64,000 nucleotides of DNA from Vibrio ordalii ATCC 33509. Its GTDB lineage: Bacteria > Pseudomonadota > Gammaproteobacteria > Enterobacterales > Vibrionaceae. The first letter of the stretch is position 1, and each line of letters opens with the position of its first letter. The translations under genes were made by a program, and so were the position numbers. Where the stretch lies: assembly GCA_000257205.1 (NCBI GenBank), contig AEZC01000234.1, positions 1 to 64,000 of the forward strand, given 5' to 3'. Below are positions 47,476 to 57,551 of the stretch, piece after piece. The notes beneath the pieces are model-generated. The model worked only from the letters and a program-made list of their open reading frames with translations, searched no databases and was not told the origin of the DNA.

Positions 47476-48411
47476 ATGAAAGTAGCTGTTATTGGTGCCG
47501 CTGGTGGCATCGGTCAAGCCCTAGCACTTCTACTTAAAAACCATCTTCCTGCTGGCTCCGATCTGGCGCTGTATGACATCGCACCGGTGACTCCGGGCGT
47601 TGCTGCCGATCTAAGCCACATTCCTACCCCTGTATCGATCAAAGGCTATGCTGGCGAAGATCCAACACCTGCGCTTGAAGGTGCGGATGTAGTCCTTGTT
47701 TCTGCTGGTGTCGCTCGTAAGCCGGGTATGGATCGCGCGGATCTGTTTAATGTTAACGCTGGCATTGTGAAAGCATTGACTGAAAAGATTGCGGTTGTCT
47801 GTCCAAAAGCCTGTGTGGGCATTATCACCAACCCTGTCAATACAACAGTACCTATTGCAGCGGAAGTCTTGAAAAAAGCAGGCGTTTACGACAAGCGTAA
47901 GTTATTTGGTGTGACAACGTTGGACGTGATCCGCTCAGAAACGTTTGTCGCGGCGCTAAAAGATAAAAACCCTAGCGAGATTATTGTGCCTGTGATTGGC
48001 GGCCACTCAGGCGTCACTATCCTTCCTTTGCTTTCACAAATTGAAGGGGTTGAGTTCACGGCCGAAGAAGTGGAAGCCCTAACTAAGCGCATTCAAAACG
48101 CAGGCACCGAAGTGGTGGAAGCGAAGGCGGGTGGCGGCAGTGCAACACTGTCAATGGGTCAAGCGGCTTGCCGTTTTGGCTTATCATTAGTCAAAGCACT
48201 GCAAGGTGAACCAGGTGTTGTGGAATGTGCCTACGTTGACGGTGGTAGTGAGCATGCTTCATTCTTTGCACAACCGATTAAACTCGGTAAAGAGGGTGTC
48301 GAAGAAGTGTTGAGCTATGGTGCATTGAGTGCCTATGAACAAGCCGCGTTAGATGGAATGCTGACAACACTGAAAGGTGATATTCAACTGGGTGTTGATT
48401 TCGCCAAATAA
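47476..48411 (+). CDS. mdh: Malate dehydrogenase
   Basis: Mdh interconverts malate and oxaloacetate with NAD in the TCA cycle. The 311-residue protein has the Rossmann motif [16 protein letters not shown] (~5-20), substrate arginines in [11 protein letters not shown] (~77-87) and RSETFVA (~153), NPVN (~119) and the catalytic His in [10 protein letters not shown] (~175). AAGGAG precedes the ATG. Confidence 0.98.
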   Translation: MKVAVIGAAGGIGQALALLLKNHLPAGSDLALYDIAPVTPGVAADLSHIPTPVSIKGYAGEDPTPALEGADVVLVSAGVARKPGMDRADLFNVNAGIVKALTEKIAVVCPKACVGIITNPVNTTVPIAAEVLKKAGVYDKRKLFGVTTLDVIRSETFVAALKDKNPSEIIVPVIGGHSGVTILPLLSQIEGVEFTAEEVEALTKRIQNAGTEVVEAKAGGGSATLSMGQAACRFGLSLVKALQGEPGVVECAYVDGGSEHASFFAQPIKLGKEGVEEVLSYGALSAYEQAALDGMLTTLKGDIQLGVDFAK

Positions 48412-48431
48412 AGAGTAACCTTATCTTATAC

Positions 48432-48466
48432 AAAAATGCCGCTTGCTCATCCAAGCGGCATTTTTT
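48432..48466 (+). terminator. Terminator downstream of mdh
   Basis: Perfect stem AAAAATGCCGCTTG / CAAGCGGCATTTTTT with a 6-base loop, 20 bp after the mdh stop. Confidence 0.93.
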
Positions 48467-48704
48467 ATGGTTTTTACCGATATTTTTGTATGATGATGCT
48501 TTGAACTGTGTAATATGCGGTTTTTTTTACTGAGCAGTGCACTATTTTCGTCGTGAACTTATAAACTCTTTGATCCCTAGCAATGAATTTGACTATTGAC
48601 TCACTATCTCAGTGACCGCGACCACATAGGGATTGATGTTTGGTAAATATGTTCTCTAAAATAGCGCCTTCTTCTAATGTGTCGATACTCACTGGATAGT
48701 TCTC

Positions 48705-50111
48705 ATGGATAATAAGCTTGGTTTGGGCTCACTGACAGCACTGGTCATTGGTTCAATGATTGGCGCTGGTGTTTTTAGCCTGCCACAAAACATGGCCTCA
48801 GTCGCTAGCCCTTTGGCGGTCATGATCGGCTGGGGGATTACTGGCGTTGGTATGATCTTCCTTGCGCTCTCTTTTCAACAACTTGCCATCCATAAACCTC
48901 ATATCAATAGTGGTGTATTTGGTTTTGCTCGAGAAGGATTTGGTGACTTTGCGGGTTTTTGTTCCGCATGGGGCTACTGGTTTAGCGCCATGGTGGCTAA
49001 TGTCTCCTATCTGGTGATTGTTTTTAGTACCTTAGGCATGTTGTTTGATACACCAGATAACGTGATGTTTGGTGCGGGTAATACGTGGCTTTCGATTGTG
49101 AGTGCATCGGTCTTACTTTGGTTAGTGCATGCGTTGGTCAAAAAAGGAGTACAAACGGCCGCATTTATTAATCTGATTACCACCTTTGCGAAAATGATCC
49201 CTCTAGTGTTGTTCATCATTTGTGCCGCTTTTGCTTTTTCTTGGGACAAATTCACATTGGATTTTACAGGCTTGCACTTCGGTGCTGGCCATGATCTGCT
49301 GGATCAAATAAAAAGCACCATGTTGATCACGGTATGGGTGTTCATCGGAATAGAGGGAGCGGTTGTTGTGTCAAGCCGCGCTCGCCACCGTGCTGATATC
49401 GGTAAAGCGACTATTCTCGGTTTGCTTACGGCGTTGACCATTTATGTATTGGTCACCTTATTGTCGATGGGCGTGATTAAACCCGTTGAATTGGCGCAAT
49501 ATCAGAATCCTTCAATGGCCAAAGTGCTGATGACTATTCTTGGTCCTTGGGGTGAGTACATCATAGGTGTTGGATTAATTATTTCGGTGTGCGGTGCTTT
49601 TCTTAGCTGGACGGTCCTAGCCTCTGAAGCGCCATTTTTATGTGCCAGAGATAAGATGTTTCCTGCCATCTACGCCGAGCAAAACGAAGCGGGGAGCCCA
49701 GTAAAAGCCTTAACTCTAACCAATGTCTGCATTCAGGTCTCACTGATTCTGGTGATGTACGCAGGCAGCACCTACGATACGCTGCTGATCTTCGCTTCAG
49801 AAATGATCCTTGTTCCCTATTTTTTGATCGGCGCCTTTACGTTAAAGATCGCGATTGAACAGAAGAATAAAGGCAAACTTTTGGTAATAGGTTCTTGTGC
49901 CACCATTTATGGAATTTGGCTTTTGTATGCCTCTGGTTTGCACTATTTGATGCTCTCCGCGCTACTCTACTTACCTGGGCTCTATTTCTACATGAAAGCC
50001 AAACGAGAGCAGGGCATTGATCCTTTTCAAGGCAAAGAAAAGTTAGGAGCTTGTGCTTTAACGATCGTGGCTGTTTTTGCATTTGGCATGATTTGGCAAG
50101 GCGGGTTTTAA
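48705..50111 (+). CDS. arcD: Arginine/ornithine antiporter-like APC transporter
   Basis: A 468-residue APC-superfamily antiporter of the inner membrane with about 12 hydrophobic segments. The substrate-backbone motif GSMIGAGVFSLPQNMA is at ~16-31, and VWVFIGIEGAVVVSSRARHR at ~211-230 is typical of the basic amino acid/polyamine antiporter (ArcD/YdgI) branch. Exchange of arginine for ornithine is the likely role, which would serve the arginine deiminase ArcA also in this window. Lysine/cadaverine or other exchange cannot be excluded. The ribosome site is weak. Confidence 0.85.
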   Translation: MDNKLGLGSLTALVIGSMIGAGVFSLPQNMASVASPLAVMIGWGITGVGMIFLALSFQQLAIHKPHINSGVFGFAREGFGDFAGFCSAWGYWFSAMVANVSYLVIVFSTLGMLFDTPDNVMFGAGNTWLSIVSASVLLWLVHALVKKGVQTAAFINLITTFAKMIPLVLFIICAAFAFSWDKFTLDFTGLHFGAGHDLLDQIKSTMLITVWVFIGIEGAVVVSSRARHRADIGKATILGLLTALTIYVLVTLLSMGVIKPVELAQYQNPSMAKVLMTILGPWGEYIIGVGLIISVCGAFLSWTVLASEAPFLCARDKMFPAIYAEQNEAGSPVKALTLTNVCIQVSLILVMYAGSTYDTLLIFASEMILVPYFLIGAFTLKIAIEQKNKGKLLVIGSCATIYGIWLLYASGLHYLMLSALLYLPGLYFYMKAKREQGIDPFQGKEKLGACALTIVAVFAFGMIWQGGF

Positions 50112-50126
50112 ATAACGCTTAGAATC

Positions 50127-50155
50127 AAAAAGAGCCTCAACTGAGGCTCTTTTTG
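50127..50155. terminator. Bidirectional terminator between arcD and ispB
   Basis: Perfect stem AAAAGAGCCTCA / TGAGGCTCTTTT with a 2-base loop in A/T runs, between convergent genes. Confidence 0.9.
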
Positions 50156-50208
50156 TAGCGGTGCATTTCTAGGCAAAGATCGATTCTTCGTCCAAGCTAG
50201 CGGCTGTT

Positions 50209-51180
50209 CTACTTTGTTCTATTCACAGCCATATGAGCTAGAGCTATCAGTGCTTGTTTATATTCACTTTCTGGCAGGATAGACAGCTCATTGATCGCTT
50301 TATCGGCTTCTTCGAGCGCTTTGTTGGTTGTGTATTCAAGCGAGCCTGTTTGTATCATTGCCGCTAGAATCGCATCAAGCTGTTCTATGCCATTGGCTTT
50401 CTCGATGGCCTCACGGATCATCTCTTTTTGCTCGGGTGTACCATGCTGCATTGCGTACAATAGAGGAAGTGTTGGTTTGCCTTCTGCTAAATCATCGCCC
50501 ACATTTTTGCCCATTTCACTGCCATCAGAGGTGTAATCCATCACGTCATCAATGAGCTGGAAGGCTGTGCCAAGGTACTTACCATAGTTCTGTAGTGCCG
50601 TTTCAATTTCAGGAGAAGCGTTACTTAATATCGCACCAATCTGGGTCGCAGCTTCAAACAAACGCGCTGTTTTCGAGTAGATCACTTGTAGGTAATTTTC
50701 TTCGGTAGTGTTTGGATCATTACAGTTCATCAATTGCTGCACTTCGCCTTCAGCGATAACGTTCACCGCATCACTCATCAGCTCAAGGATCCTTAACGAT
50801 CCTAGTGTAGTCATCATTTGGAAGGAACGCGTGTAGATGAAATCCCCCACTAACACGCTCGCTGCATTGCCAAATGCTGCGTTCGCTGTTGCTTTGCCAC
50901 GGCGCATATCCGATTCATCGACAACGTCGTCATGCAGCAAGGTTGCCGTGTGGAGGAATTCAATAAATGCAGCGGTAGTCGTGTGCGCTTCACCTTGATA
51001 ACCAAGGGCTCGAGCCGACAAAATAGCCAGCAAAGGACGCAGGCGTTTCCCACCTCCGCTGACGATGTAGAATCCTAATTGATTGATTAAAGATACATCA
51101 GAGTTGAGCTGAGCTTGAATCGTTTCATTCACTTTTGCCATGTCATTGGCAGTAAGCGTTTGGATAGCTTTAAAATCCAT
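50209..51180 (-). CDS. ispB: Octaprenyl diphosphate synthase
   Basis: IspB elongates farnesyl diphosphate to the octaprenyl side chain of ubiquinone and menaquinone. The 323-residue trans-prenyltransferase has GGGKRLRPLLAIL (~43), the first aspartate-rich motif LLHDDVVDESDMRRG (~82) and the second QLIDDVMDYTSD (~208). It is divergent from rplU, as in E. coli. Confidence 0.96.
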   Translation of the reverse strand: MDFKAIQTLTANDMAKVNETIQAQLNSDVSLINQLGFYIVSGGGKRLRPLLAILSARALGYQGEAHTTTAAFIEFLHTATLLHDDVVDESDMRRGKATANAAFGNAASVLVGDFIYTRSFQMMTTLGSLRILELMSDAVNVIAEGEVQQLMNCNDPNTTEENYLQVIYSKTARLFEAATQIGAILSNASPEIETALQNYGKYLGTAFQLIDDVMDYTSDGSEMGKNVGDDLAEGKPTLPLLYAMQHGTPEQKEMIREAIEKANGIEQLDAILAAMIQTGSLEYTTNKALEEADKAINELSILPESEYKQALIALAHMAVNRTK

Positions 51181-51298
51181 GGTTAATCCGGCTGAAGTTA
51201 GAACCTATAAGGTGTTGTGTTCTTCTATAATTCTCGAATAATACACTAAAAAACGTTGATTAATACAAGGCTTAAAGGCATGATTGCGCCACTTTTCA

Positions 51299-51326
51299 TT
51301 GGCGATTAGCTTTTCGCCAATTTTTT
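51299..51326 (+). terminator. Orphan terminator-like hairpin in the ispB-rplU intergenic region
   Basis: Stem TTGGCGA / TCGCCAA, 8-base loop, then six T residues, on the plus strand, 12 bp before the rplU -35 box. No annotated gene ends here, so it either terminates a short unannotated transcript or insulates the rplU promoter. Confidence 0.55.
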
Positions 51327-51337
51327 CAAAATATGGC

Positions 51338-51366
51338 TTGTCTTGGGGTACTCATTCGCGTAGAAT
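51338..51366 (+). promoter_or_regulatory. Promoter of rplU-rpmA
   Basis: TTGTCT (51338) and TAGAAT (51361) are separated by 17 bp and followed by the GC-rich stretch CTGCGCCC, a discriminator typical of ribosomal and stringently controlled promoters. The predicted start is ~80 bp before rplU. Confidence 0.7.
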
Positions 51367-51452
51367 CTGCGCCCTATTGATGATTAGTTTAGCGCACACC
51401 CAAATTGCTCAAATAAAAAGCATACGGCTGTGCGGAAAGAGCGGAGTAAAAT

Positions 51453-51764
51453 ATGTACGCTGTTTTCCAATCTGGTGGTAAACAACACCGTGTAAGCGAA
51501 GGTCAAACTCTTCGTTTAGAGAAATTAGACGTTGAAACTGGTGCAACTGTTGAATTTGATAAAGTTCTACTAGTTGCTAACGGTGAGCAAATCACTGTTG
51601 GGGCACCTCTTGTTGAAGGCGGTAAAATTACTGCTGAAGTAGTACAACACGGTCGTGGCGATAAAGTTAAAATCGTTAAGTTCCGTCGTCGTAAACACTC
51701 TCGTAAACAACAAGGCCACCGTCAGTGGTTCACTGAAGTGAAAATCACTGGCATCAACGCTTAA
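51453..51764 (+). CDS. rplU: 50S ribosomal protein L21
   Basis: L21 is a 103-residue large-subunit protein that binds 23S rRNA. The start [18 protein letters not shown] and the basic [15 protein letters not shown] stretch (~73-88) are diagnostic. GGAG precedes the ATG. It forms an operon with rpmA 21 bp downstream. Confidence 0.99.
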   Translation: MYAVFQSGGKQHRVSEGQTLRLEKLDVETGATVEFDKVLLVANGEQITVGAPLVEGGKITAEVVQHGRGDKVKIVKFRRRKHSRKQQGHRQWFTEVKITGINA

Positions 51765-51785
51765 GTAATTTAGGAGAGTTTAACA

Positions 51786-52043
51786 ATGGCACACAAAAAA
51801 GCTGGCGGTTCTACTCGTAACGGCCGCGATTCAGAAAGCAAACGTCTTGGTGTTAAGCGTTTCGGTGGTGAATCTGTTCTTGCAGGTAACATCATCGTTC
51901 GTCAACGTGGTACTAAGTTCCACGCAGGCACTAACGTTGGTATCGGTAAAGACCATACTCTTTTCGCTCTTACTGAAGGTAAAGTGAAATTTGAAGTTAA
52001 AGGTCCTAAAAACCGTAAATTTGTTAGCATCGACGCTGAATAA
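51786..52043 (+). CDS. rpmA: 50S ribosomal protein L27
   Basis: L27 is an 85-residue large-subunit protein whose N-terminus reaches the peptidyl transferase centre. [19 protein letters not shown] is the gammaproteobacterial start, with no extra cleaved leader of the Firmicutes type. AGGAGAG precedes the ATG and a terminator follows. Confidence 0.99.
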   Translation: MAHKKAGGSTRNGRDSESKRLGVKRFGGESVLAGNIIVRQRGTKFHAGTNVGIGKDHTLFALTEGKVKFEVKGPKNRKFVSIDAE

Positions 52044-52063
52044 ATTTATACCTAACTGAACTC

Positions 52064-52095
52064 AAAAGCCCTGCCGTTACGGTGGGGTTTTTTAT
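52064..52095 (+). terminator. Terminator downstream of rpmA
   Basis: CCCTGCCG pairs fully with CGGTGGGG when G-U pairs are allowed, TTA loop, then TTTTTTATTT. Confidence 0.8.
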
Positions 52096-52214
52096 TTATC
52101 AGCCGAACAGAAAAGAAGACACTCTAATCACTAGAGTTTCTCCTTATGTGTTCCAATTGTGGATAAAACGAAGGATGATCACGGTCGATCCTGAATGTGT
52201 ATCTGCTAGAATTT

Positions 52215-52237
52215 ATATCATTGTGTGACAATGATAT
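52215..52237. promoter_or_regulatory. 23-bp perfect palindrome upstream of obgE
   Basis: The arms ATATCATTGT and ACAATGATAT match perfectly around a GTG spacer. The site ends 27 bp before the obgE ATG and begins 3 bp after a TAGAAT box (52207-52212), so it would cover a predicted transcription start. It could be an operator or a 5' leader hairpin. Confidence 0.6.
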
Positions 52238-52261
52238 CGCAACGCAAAGAGCGTGGAGTAA

Positions 52262-53459
<1,198 letters not shown>

Positions 53460-53469
53460 CAGAATTGAT

Positions 53470-53500
53470 TGAGCCGCAATAATTATTGCGGATTTTTTAT
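53470..53500 (+). terminator. Terminator downstream of obgE
   Basis: Stem CCGCAAT / ATTGCGG with a short AT loop, followed by ATTTTTTAT. Confidence 0.85.
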
Positions 53501-53570
53501 AGCTAAATCATATTTAAAGCACCCAATTTCGGGCACACTATTGGGCTTTTAGGACGTTCGGAAAGGAATC

Positions 53571-54332
53571 ATGACATCCAAACAGAGACCAGTTTCTCGA
53601 TTGATCGCTCAAGCAGGGCAAATGTTGTTGGCTCATGGTGCGGAAAGCACACTGGTGGGCGATATTATGCGTCGCATGGGAGCGGCGTGTGGCATGAGTG
53701 AAGTGGAAGTATCGCTCTCGGCGAGTTCACTTGTGCTAACCACGGTTTACGATGGCCATTGCATTACGACTGCGCGCCGTTGTCCTGATCGTGGGATCAA
53801 TATGCGGGTAGTGACGCAAGTCCAGCGCATCTGCATCATGATGGAAAAAGGGATTTTAGATTATTCTTTTGCTCAAAAAAAACTCAATAAAATCAGTCAT
53901 GAACGTTATAACCGTTGGTTGGTTGTGGTAATGATTGGCCTCTCTTGCGCAGCTTTTGCCCGTTTAGCTGGCGGAGATTGGATGGTATTTATGATGACGT
54001 TTTTTGCGTCCGCCGTCGGTATGATCGTCCGCCAAGAGATTGGGCATCGACAATTTAATCCGCTCGTCAACTTTACGGTGACTTCGTTTGTCACTTCGAT
54101 CATTTCAGCGCAGGCCATCATCTATCAATTAGGTAATAAACCAACCATTGTGATGGCTTCTTCGGTGTTGATGTTGGTGCCCGGTTTTCCTTTAATTAAT
54201 GCCGTCGCGGATATGCTTAAAGGTTATATCAACATGGGTATTGCCCGTTTTGTGATGGCAAGTTTGCTGACACTGGCTACCAGCTTAGGCATCGTTGCGG
54301 CGATGAGTTTAACCGGCGTGTGGGGTTGGTAG
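53571..54332 (+). CDS. yjjP: ThrE-type exporter, large subunit (YjjP)
   Basis: A 253-residue protein with an N-terminal soluble DUF1212/ThrE domain (~10-110, LLAHGAESTLVGDIMRRMG) and about five membrane helices. LMLVPGFPLINAVADMLKGYIN (~204-225) is nearly the E. coli YjjP sequence. YjjP and YjjB together act as a split threonine/serine-exporter-family system; in E. coli they have been linked to succinate export. The substrate here is uncertain. GGAAAGGA precedes the ATG and yjjB follows 2 bp after the stop. Confidence 0.92.
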   Translation: MTSKQRPVSRLIAQAGQMLLAHGAESTLVGDIMRRMGAACGMSEVEVSLSASSLVLTTVYDGHCITTARRCPDRGINMRVVTQVQRICIMMEKGILDYSFAQKKLNKISHERYNRWLVVVMIGLSCAAFARLAGGDWMVFMMTFFASAVGMIVRQEIGHRQFNPLVNFTVTSFVTSIISAQAIIYQLGNKPTIVMASSVLMLVPGFPLINAVADMLKGYINMGIARFVMASLLTLATSLGIVAAMSLTGVWGW

Positions 54333-54334
54333 CG

Positions 54335-54808
54335 ATGGATTGGATGAATTTATTACTCGGTCTAGCCAATGACATGTTTTTTGCTGCAATCCCGGCCGTT
54401 GGTTTTGCTTTGGTGTTCAATGTTCCTGTACCAGCACTAAAATATTGTGCGTTAGGTGGCGCGATCGGTCATGGCTCACGTTACCTAATGATGCAATTTG
54501 GTATTCCCATTGAGTGGGCGAGCTTTTTTGCTGCAACTATCGTTGGAATGATTGGCGTGCGTTGGTCGCGTAAATTTTTAGCTCACCCTAAAGTATTTAC
54601 GGTAGCGGCATTGATCCCAATGGTTCCCGGCGTTTTTGCCTTTAAAGCGATGATTGCAATGGTCGAAATTAATCATCTAGGCTTTACGCCTGAGTTGCTG
54701 GCGATCCTAATGGCTAACTTTTTAAAAGCGATGTTTATTATCGCAGGTTTAGCGGTTGGCCTTGCGGTGCCGGGTTTGTTATTCTATCGGCGCAAACCCA
54801 TAGTGTAA
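54335..54808 (+). CDS. yjjB: ThrE-type exporter, small subunit (YjjB)
   Basis: A 157-residue membrane protein with about five hydrophobic segments, the same length as E. coli YjjB. AIPAVGFALVFNVPVPAL and VAALIPMVPGVFAFKAMIAM are family features. ATG 54335 follows the yjjP stop by 2 bp; an in-frame GTG at 54320 would overlap yjjP and is less likely. It is the obligate partner of YjjP. Confidence 0.9.
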   Translation: MDWMNLLLGLANDMFFAAIPAVGFALVFNVPVPALKYCALGGAIGHGSRYLMMQFGIPIEWASFFAATIVGMIGVRWSRKFLAHPKVFTVAALIPMVPGVFAFKAMIAMVEINHLGFTPELLAILMANFLKAMFIIAGLAVGLAVPGLLFYRRKPIV

Positions 54809-54818
54809 GGGCAATGGT

Positions 54819-54846
54819 TTGTACTAATAAGGGAATTAGGTATAAT
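54819..54846 (+). promoter_or_regulatory. Promoter of folA
   Basis: TTGTAC (54819) and a perfect TATAAT (54841) are 16 bp apart. The predicted start is ~28 bp before the folA GTG. Confidence 0.7.
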
Positions 54847-54880
54847 CCGTTTTCTCCAAGAATTCTAAGGTATATTTGAC

Positions 54881-55414
54881 GTGTTAATTAGCATGATCGC
54901 GGCTATGGCCCATGGCGGTAAGATAGATAAATCTCAAGATATGTGTCTTTCTAATGCTAGTTCTCGGGTTATCGGTAACGAGAATTCGATGCCTTGGCAT
55001 TTGCCAGCTGACTTTGCTTGGTTTCGAGAACATACGTTAGGTAAACCTGTTGTAATGGGGCGTAAGACGTATGAGTCTATAGGTCGTCCGTTACCTGAAC
55101 GCCATAATATTGTAATCAGTCGTGATTCATCACTAGAAATTGAAGGCGTTACAGTTGTCTCGTCTGTTGAAGAAGCCATCAGTTCCGCTGGCAATGTGGA
55201 TGAAATAATGATTATCGGTGGTGGGTCCATCTATAAAGCTTTTCTCCCCTTAGCTGGAAAATTGTATTTGACCTTTATTGAAGCTGATATTAATGGTGAC
55301 ACTAGATTCCCTGAATGGGGAGCTGATTGGAAAGTAGCTGAACAACGAACATACAAGAAAGATAGCGGAAACAAGTTTGACATGCATTTTGTAGTGCTTG
55401 AGAAAAATAGTTAG
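54881..55414 (+). CDS. folA: Dihydrofolate reductase with an extra ~17-residue loop
   Basis: FolA reduces dihydrofolate to tetrahydrofolate with NADPH and is the target of trimethoprim. Key residues are present: MPWHLPADFAWF (E. coli Trp22 and Asp27 equivalents, here ~36-47), KPVVMGRKTYESIGRPLP (~55-72), NIVISRD, EIMIIGGGSIYKAFLP (~107-122) and GDTRFPEW. At 177 residues it is longer than E. coli FolA (159). The excess is GGKIDKSQDMCLSNASS (~12-28) between AMAH and RVIG, exactly before the Met20 loop. The DNA there is AT-rich but keeps the frame. GTG 54881 gives the normal N-terminus LISMIAAMA. Whether the insertion is strain-specific or a clade feature I cannot tell. Confidence 0.95.
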   Translation: MLISMIAAMAHGGKIDKSQDMCLSNASSRVIGNENSMPWHLPADFAWFREHTLGKPVVMGRKTYESIGRPLPERHNIVISRDSSLEIEGVTVVSSVEEAISSAGNVDEIMIIGGGSIYKAFLPLAGKLYLTFIEADINGDTRFPEWGADWKVAEQRTYKKDSGNKFDMHFVVLEKNS

Positions 55415-55437
55415 AAGTACTTTTACTTTCAAATATT

Positions 55438-55464
55438 GCTGGCGATAGTTGCCAGCTTTTTTTT
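55438..55464 (+). terminator. Terminator downstream of folA
   Basis: Stem GCTGGC / GCCAGC with a 7-base loop followed by eight T residues, between convergent folA and apaH. Confidence 0.92.
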
Positions 55465-55476
55465 GGAGTAGTTATT

Positions 55477-56280
55477 TTAAAGCGCTTTTTGAACAAAATA
55501 CTGCTTATCTTCCCAGCGTAGCATGGTCAAACATCCTCCCCACACACAGCCAGTGTCAAGCCCTATCACTTCCTTGCTGCGGTAACCTTTTAAAGCGGCC
55601 CAGTGGCCAAAGAGAGCGGTTTTATCGAGCTTAATGCGTTTAGGCAGGGCAAACCACGGTAACAATTCTTCATCTTTTATTTCTTGAGGGGGAAGTTTGC
55701 ACGCCATATAAAGACGCCCATCAGCAAAGCAAAAACGCATCCGAGTATAGGCATTGATGGTATAGCGATAGCGATCAATCCCTTCTAGCTTCGAGCTCCA
55801 CATATCAGGTGTGTTGCTGTACATCTGCTCGATAAGCCAACACCAACGATCACTTTGCAAAATACTTTCGACTTCTTTTGCTGCTTGGCGCGCTGTTTCA
55901 AGATCCCACAGAGGAGAGATCCCCGCATGGCACATGACAAAGTCAGCATGTTCAGCGAGGAGCGGTTGATGGCGCAACCAAGTGAGCAGCTCTGCTGCAT
56001 CGTTCGCTTGTAATATGGGTAAGGTTTTATCACGAGGTTTACATGGGTGGATGCCCTGTGAGACGGCCAGTAGGTGAAGATCGTGATTGCCTAGAACGAT
56101 ACGCGCCGCACTACCTAATTGTTTGATAAAACGTAGTGTTTCTAGAGATTTAGGGCCTCTTGCAACTAAGTCGCCAGCGACCCACAGTGTGTCTTGCTGT
56201 GGTTGGAATTGCACTTGAGCCAGTAAGCACTGCAGCTCATCAAAACAGCCTTGAATGTCGCCGACAATATAGTTCGCCAC
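55477..56280 (-). CDS. apaH: Diadenosine tetraphosphatase
   Basis: ApaH symmetrically hydrolyses Ap4A to two ADP and decaps Np4-capped RNA. The 267-residue metallophosphoesterase has VGDIQGCFDEL (~7-17), VAGDLVARGPKS (~34-45), LGNHDLHLL (~60-68) and the later His in CHAGISP (~123). It is the last gene of the lptD-surA-pdxA-rsmA-apaG-apaH operon, 10 bp after apaG. Confidence 0.97.
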   Translation of the reverse strand: MANYIVGDIQGCFDELQCLLAQVQFQPQQDTLWVAGDLVARGPKSLETLRFIKQLGSAARIVLGNHDLHLLAVSQGIHPCKPRDKTLPILQANDAAELLTWLRHQPLLAEHADFVMCHAGISPLWDLETARQAAKEVESILQSDRWCWLIEQMYSNTPDMWSSKLEGIDRYRYTINAYTRMRFCFADGRLYMACKLPPQEIKDEELLPWFALPKRIKLDKTALFGHWAALKGYRSKEVIGLDTGCVWGGCLTMLRWEDKQYFVQKAL

Positions 56281-56290
56281 GGCTACCTCT

Positions 56291-56671
56291 TTAATTTAAA
56301 ACATTGGGAACCGCGAGACGAAACGGTTCTATTTCAACAGTAAATTCAGCGCCCATTTCATCTAACATAATATAGTGGCCTTGCATGACACCGACTGGCG
56401 TTTCCAACGCGGTACCACTGTTATAGCGATATTCGTCATTGGGCAAGATAATCGGTTGTTCCCCGACTACTCCATCACCTTCTACTAGCATCTGTTTGCC
56501 ATTTGCATCGGTAATTAACCAACGGCGGCTCATCAGCTGTACCTGCTGGTTGCTGAGATTACGGATGGTGATCACATAGGCAAAGATATAGCGGTGTAAA
56601 TCGGGATTGGACTGCTCGGGTAGGTACTGGGTATGGACTTGGATTTTAATACAAGGTTCAGAGATATCCAT
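56291..56671 (-). CDS. apaG: ApaG (CorD) protein
   Basis: ApaG is a 126-residue fibronectin-like beta protein, linked to divalent cation tolerance; its biochemical role is not settled. [20 protein letters not shown] and [20 protein letters not shown] are family hallmarks. AAGGAG precedes the ATG. It lies between rsmA and apaH, the usual order. Confidence 0.95.
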   Translation of the reverse strand: MDISEPCIKIQVHTQYLPEQSNPDLHRYIFAYVITIRNLSNQQVQLMSRRWLITDANGKQMLVEGDGVVGEQPIILPNDEYRYNSGTALETPVGVMQGHYIMLDEMGAEFTVEIEPFRLAVPNVLN

Positions 56672-56731
56672 GTTAACTCCTTGTTTTTATAGATGAGCGA
56701 TAGACATTGGCCGTTTATCGCTCAATCGTTA

Positions 56732-57538
56732 TTAGGCGTGATGAGCGTCTAACCAGTTTGCCATAGCAACAAACTGTTCAAGTGTTAGGTTTTCCGGGCG
56801 CATGCCAGGGTTGACCCCAAGTTCTTCTAGTGTTTCCACCTCAATCAAACCTTTGTAGCAGTTGCGTACGGTTTTACGGCGTTGGTTAAAACCCTCTCGG
56901 CAGACACGCTCTAACCACTTCATGTTGGTCGTGGGATGCGGCAGTACTTCATAAGGCACCAAACGCACCACGGCTGAATCAACTTTCGGTGGCGGCACAA
57001 AAGCCGTTGGCGGAACTTCTAACACAGGAACCACTTTGCAGAAATACTGCGTCATAACCGTTAAGCGCCCGTAAGCTTTACTGCCGGGACCGGCAGCTAA
57101 ACGGTTGACCACTTCTTTTTGCAGCATGAAGTGCATGTCTTGAATATCTTTATGAAATTCAAATAAGTGGAACATTAATGGCGTTGAAATGTTGTATGGC
57201 AAGTTGCCGAAAATGCGCAGTTTATTATTCGGTTTCACTAGTTGCGTGAAGTCAAAGCGCATCGCATCGCCTTCGTGAATCGTCAATTTACTCGATAATT
57301 CTGGGTGGTTGCGTAGGCGCTCAGCTAAGTCACGGTCTAGCTCAATAACAGTGAATTTATCCACTTCGCGGCCGACTGGCTCAGTTATCGCCCCTAGACC
57401 TGGGCCGATCTCAACCAAATTTTGCCCCGGACGAGGGTTAATCGCAGAGACGATGCCATCAATAATGTATGGATCGTTTAGGAAGTTTTGACCAAAACGT
57501 TTACGCGCTTTGTGCCCTAAGTGGACATCATTTCTCAT
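56732..57538 (-). CDS. rsmA: 16S rRNA dimethyladenosine transferase RsmA (KsgA)
   Basis: RsmA dimethylates two adjacent adenosines near the 3' end of 16S rRNA during 30S assembly. The 268-residue protein has [10 protein letters not shown] (~13-22), SAM motif [12 protein letters not shown] (~43-53) and the catalytic motif [10 protein letters not shown] (~113-122). It starts 13 bp after the pdxA stop. Confidence 0.97.
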   Translation of the reverse strand: MRNDVHLGHKARKRFGQNFLNDPYIIDGIVSAINPRPGQNLVEIGPGLGAITEPVGREVDKFTVIELDRDLAERLRNHPELSSKLTIHEGDAMRFDFTQLVKPNNKLRIFGNLPYNISTPLMFHLFEFHKDIQDMHFMLQKEVVNRLAAGPGSKAYGRLTVMTQYFCKVVPVLEVPPTAFVPPPKVDSAVVRLVPYEVLPHPTTNMKWLERVCREGFNQRRKTVRNCYKGLIEVETLEELGVNPGMRPENLTLEQFVAMANWLDAHHA

Positions 57539-57551
57539 AGTTTTCTCGAAA

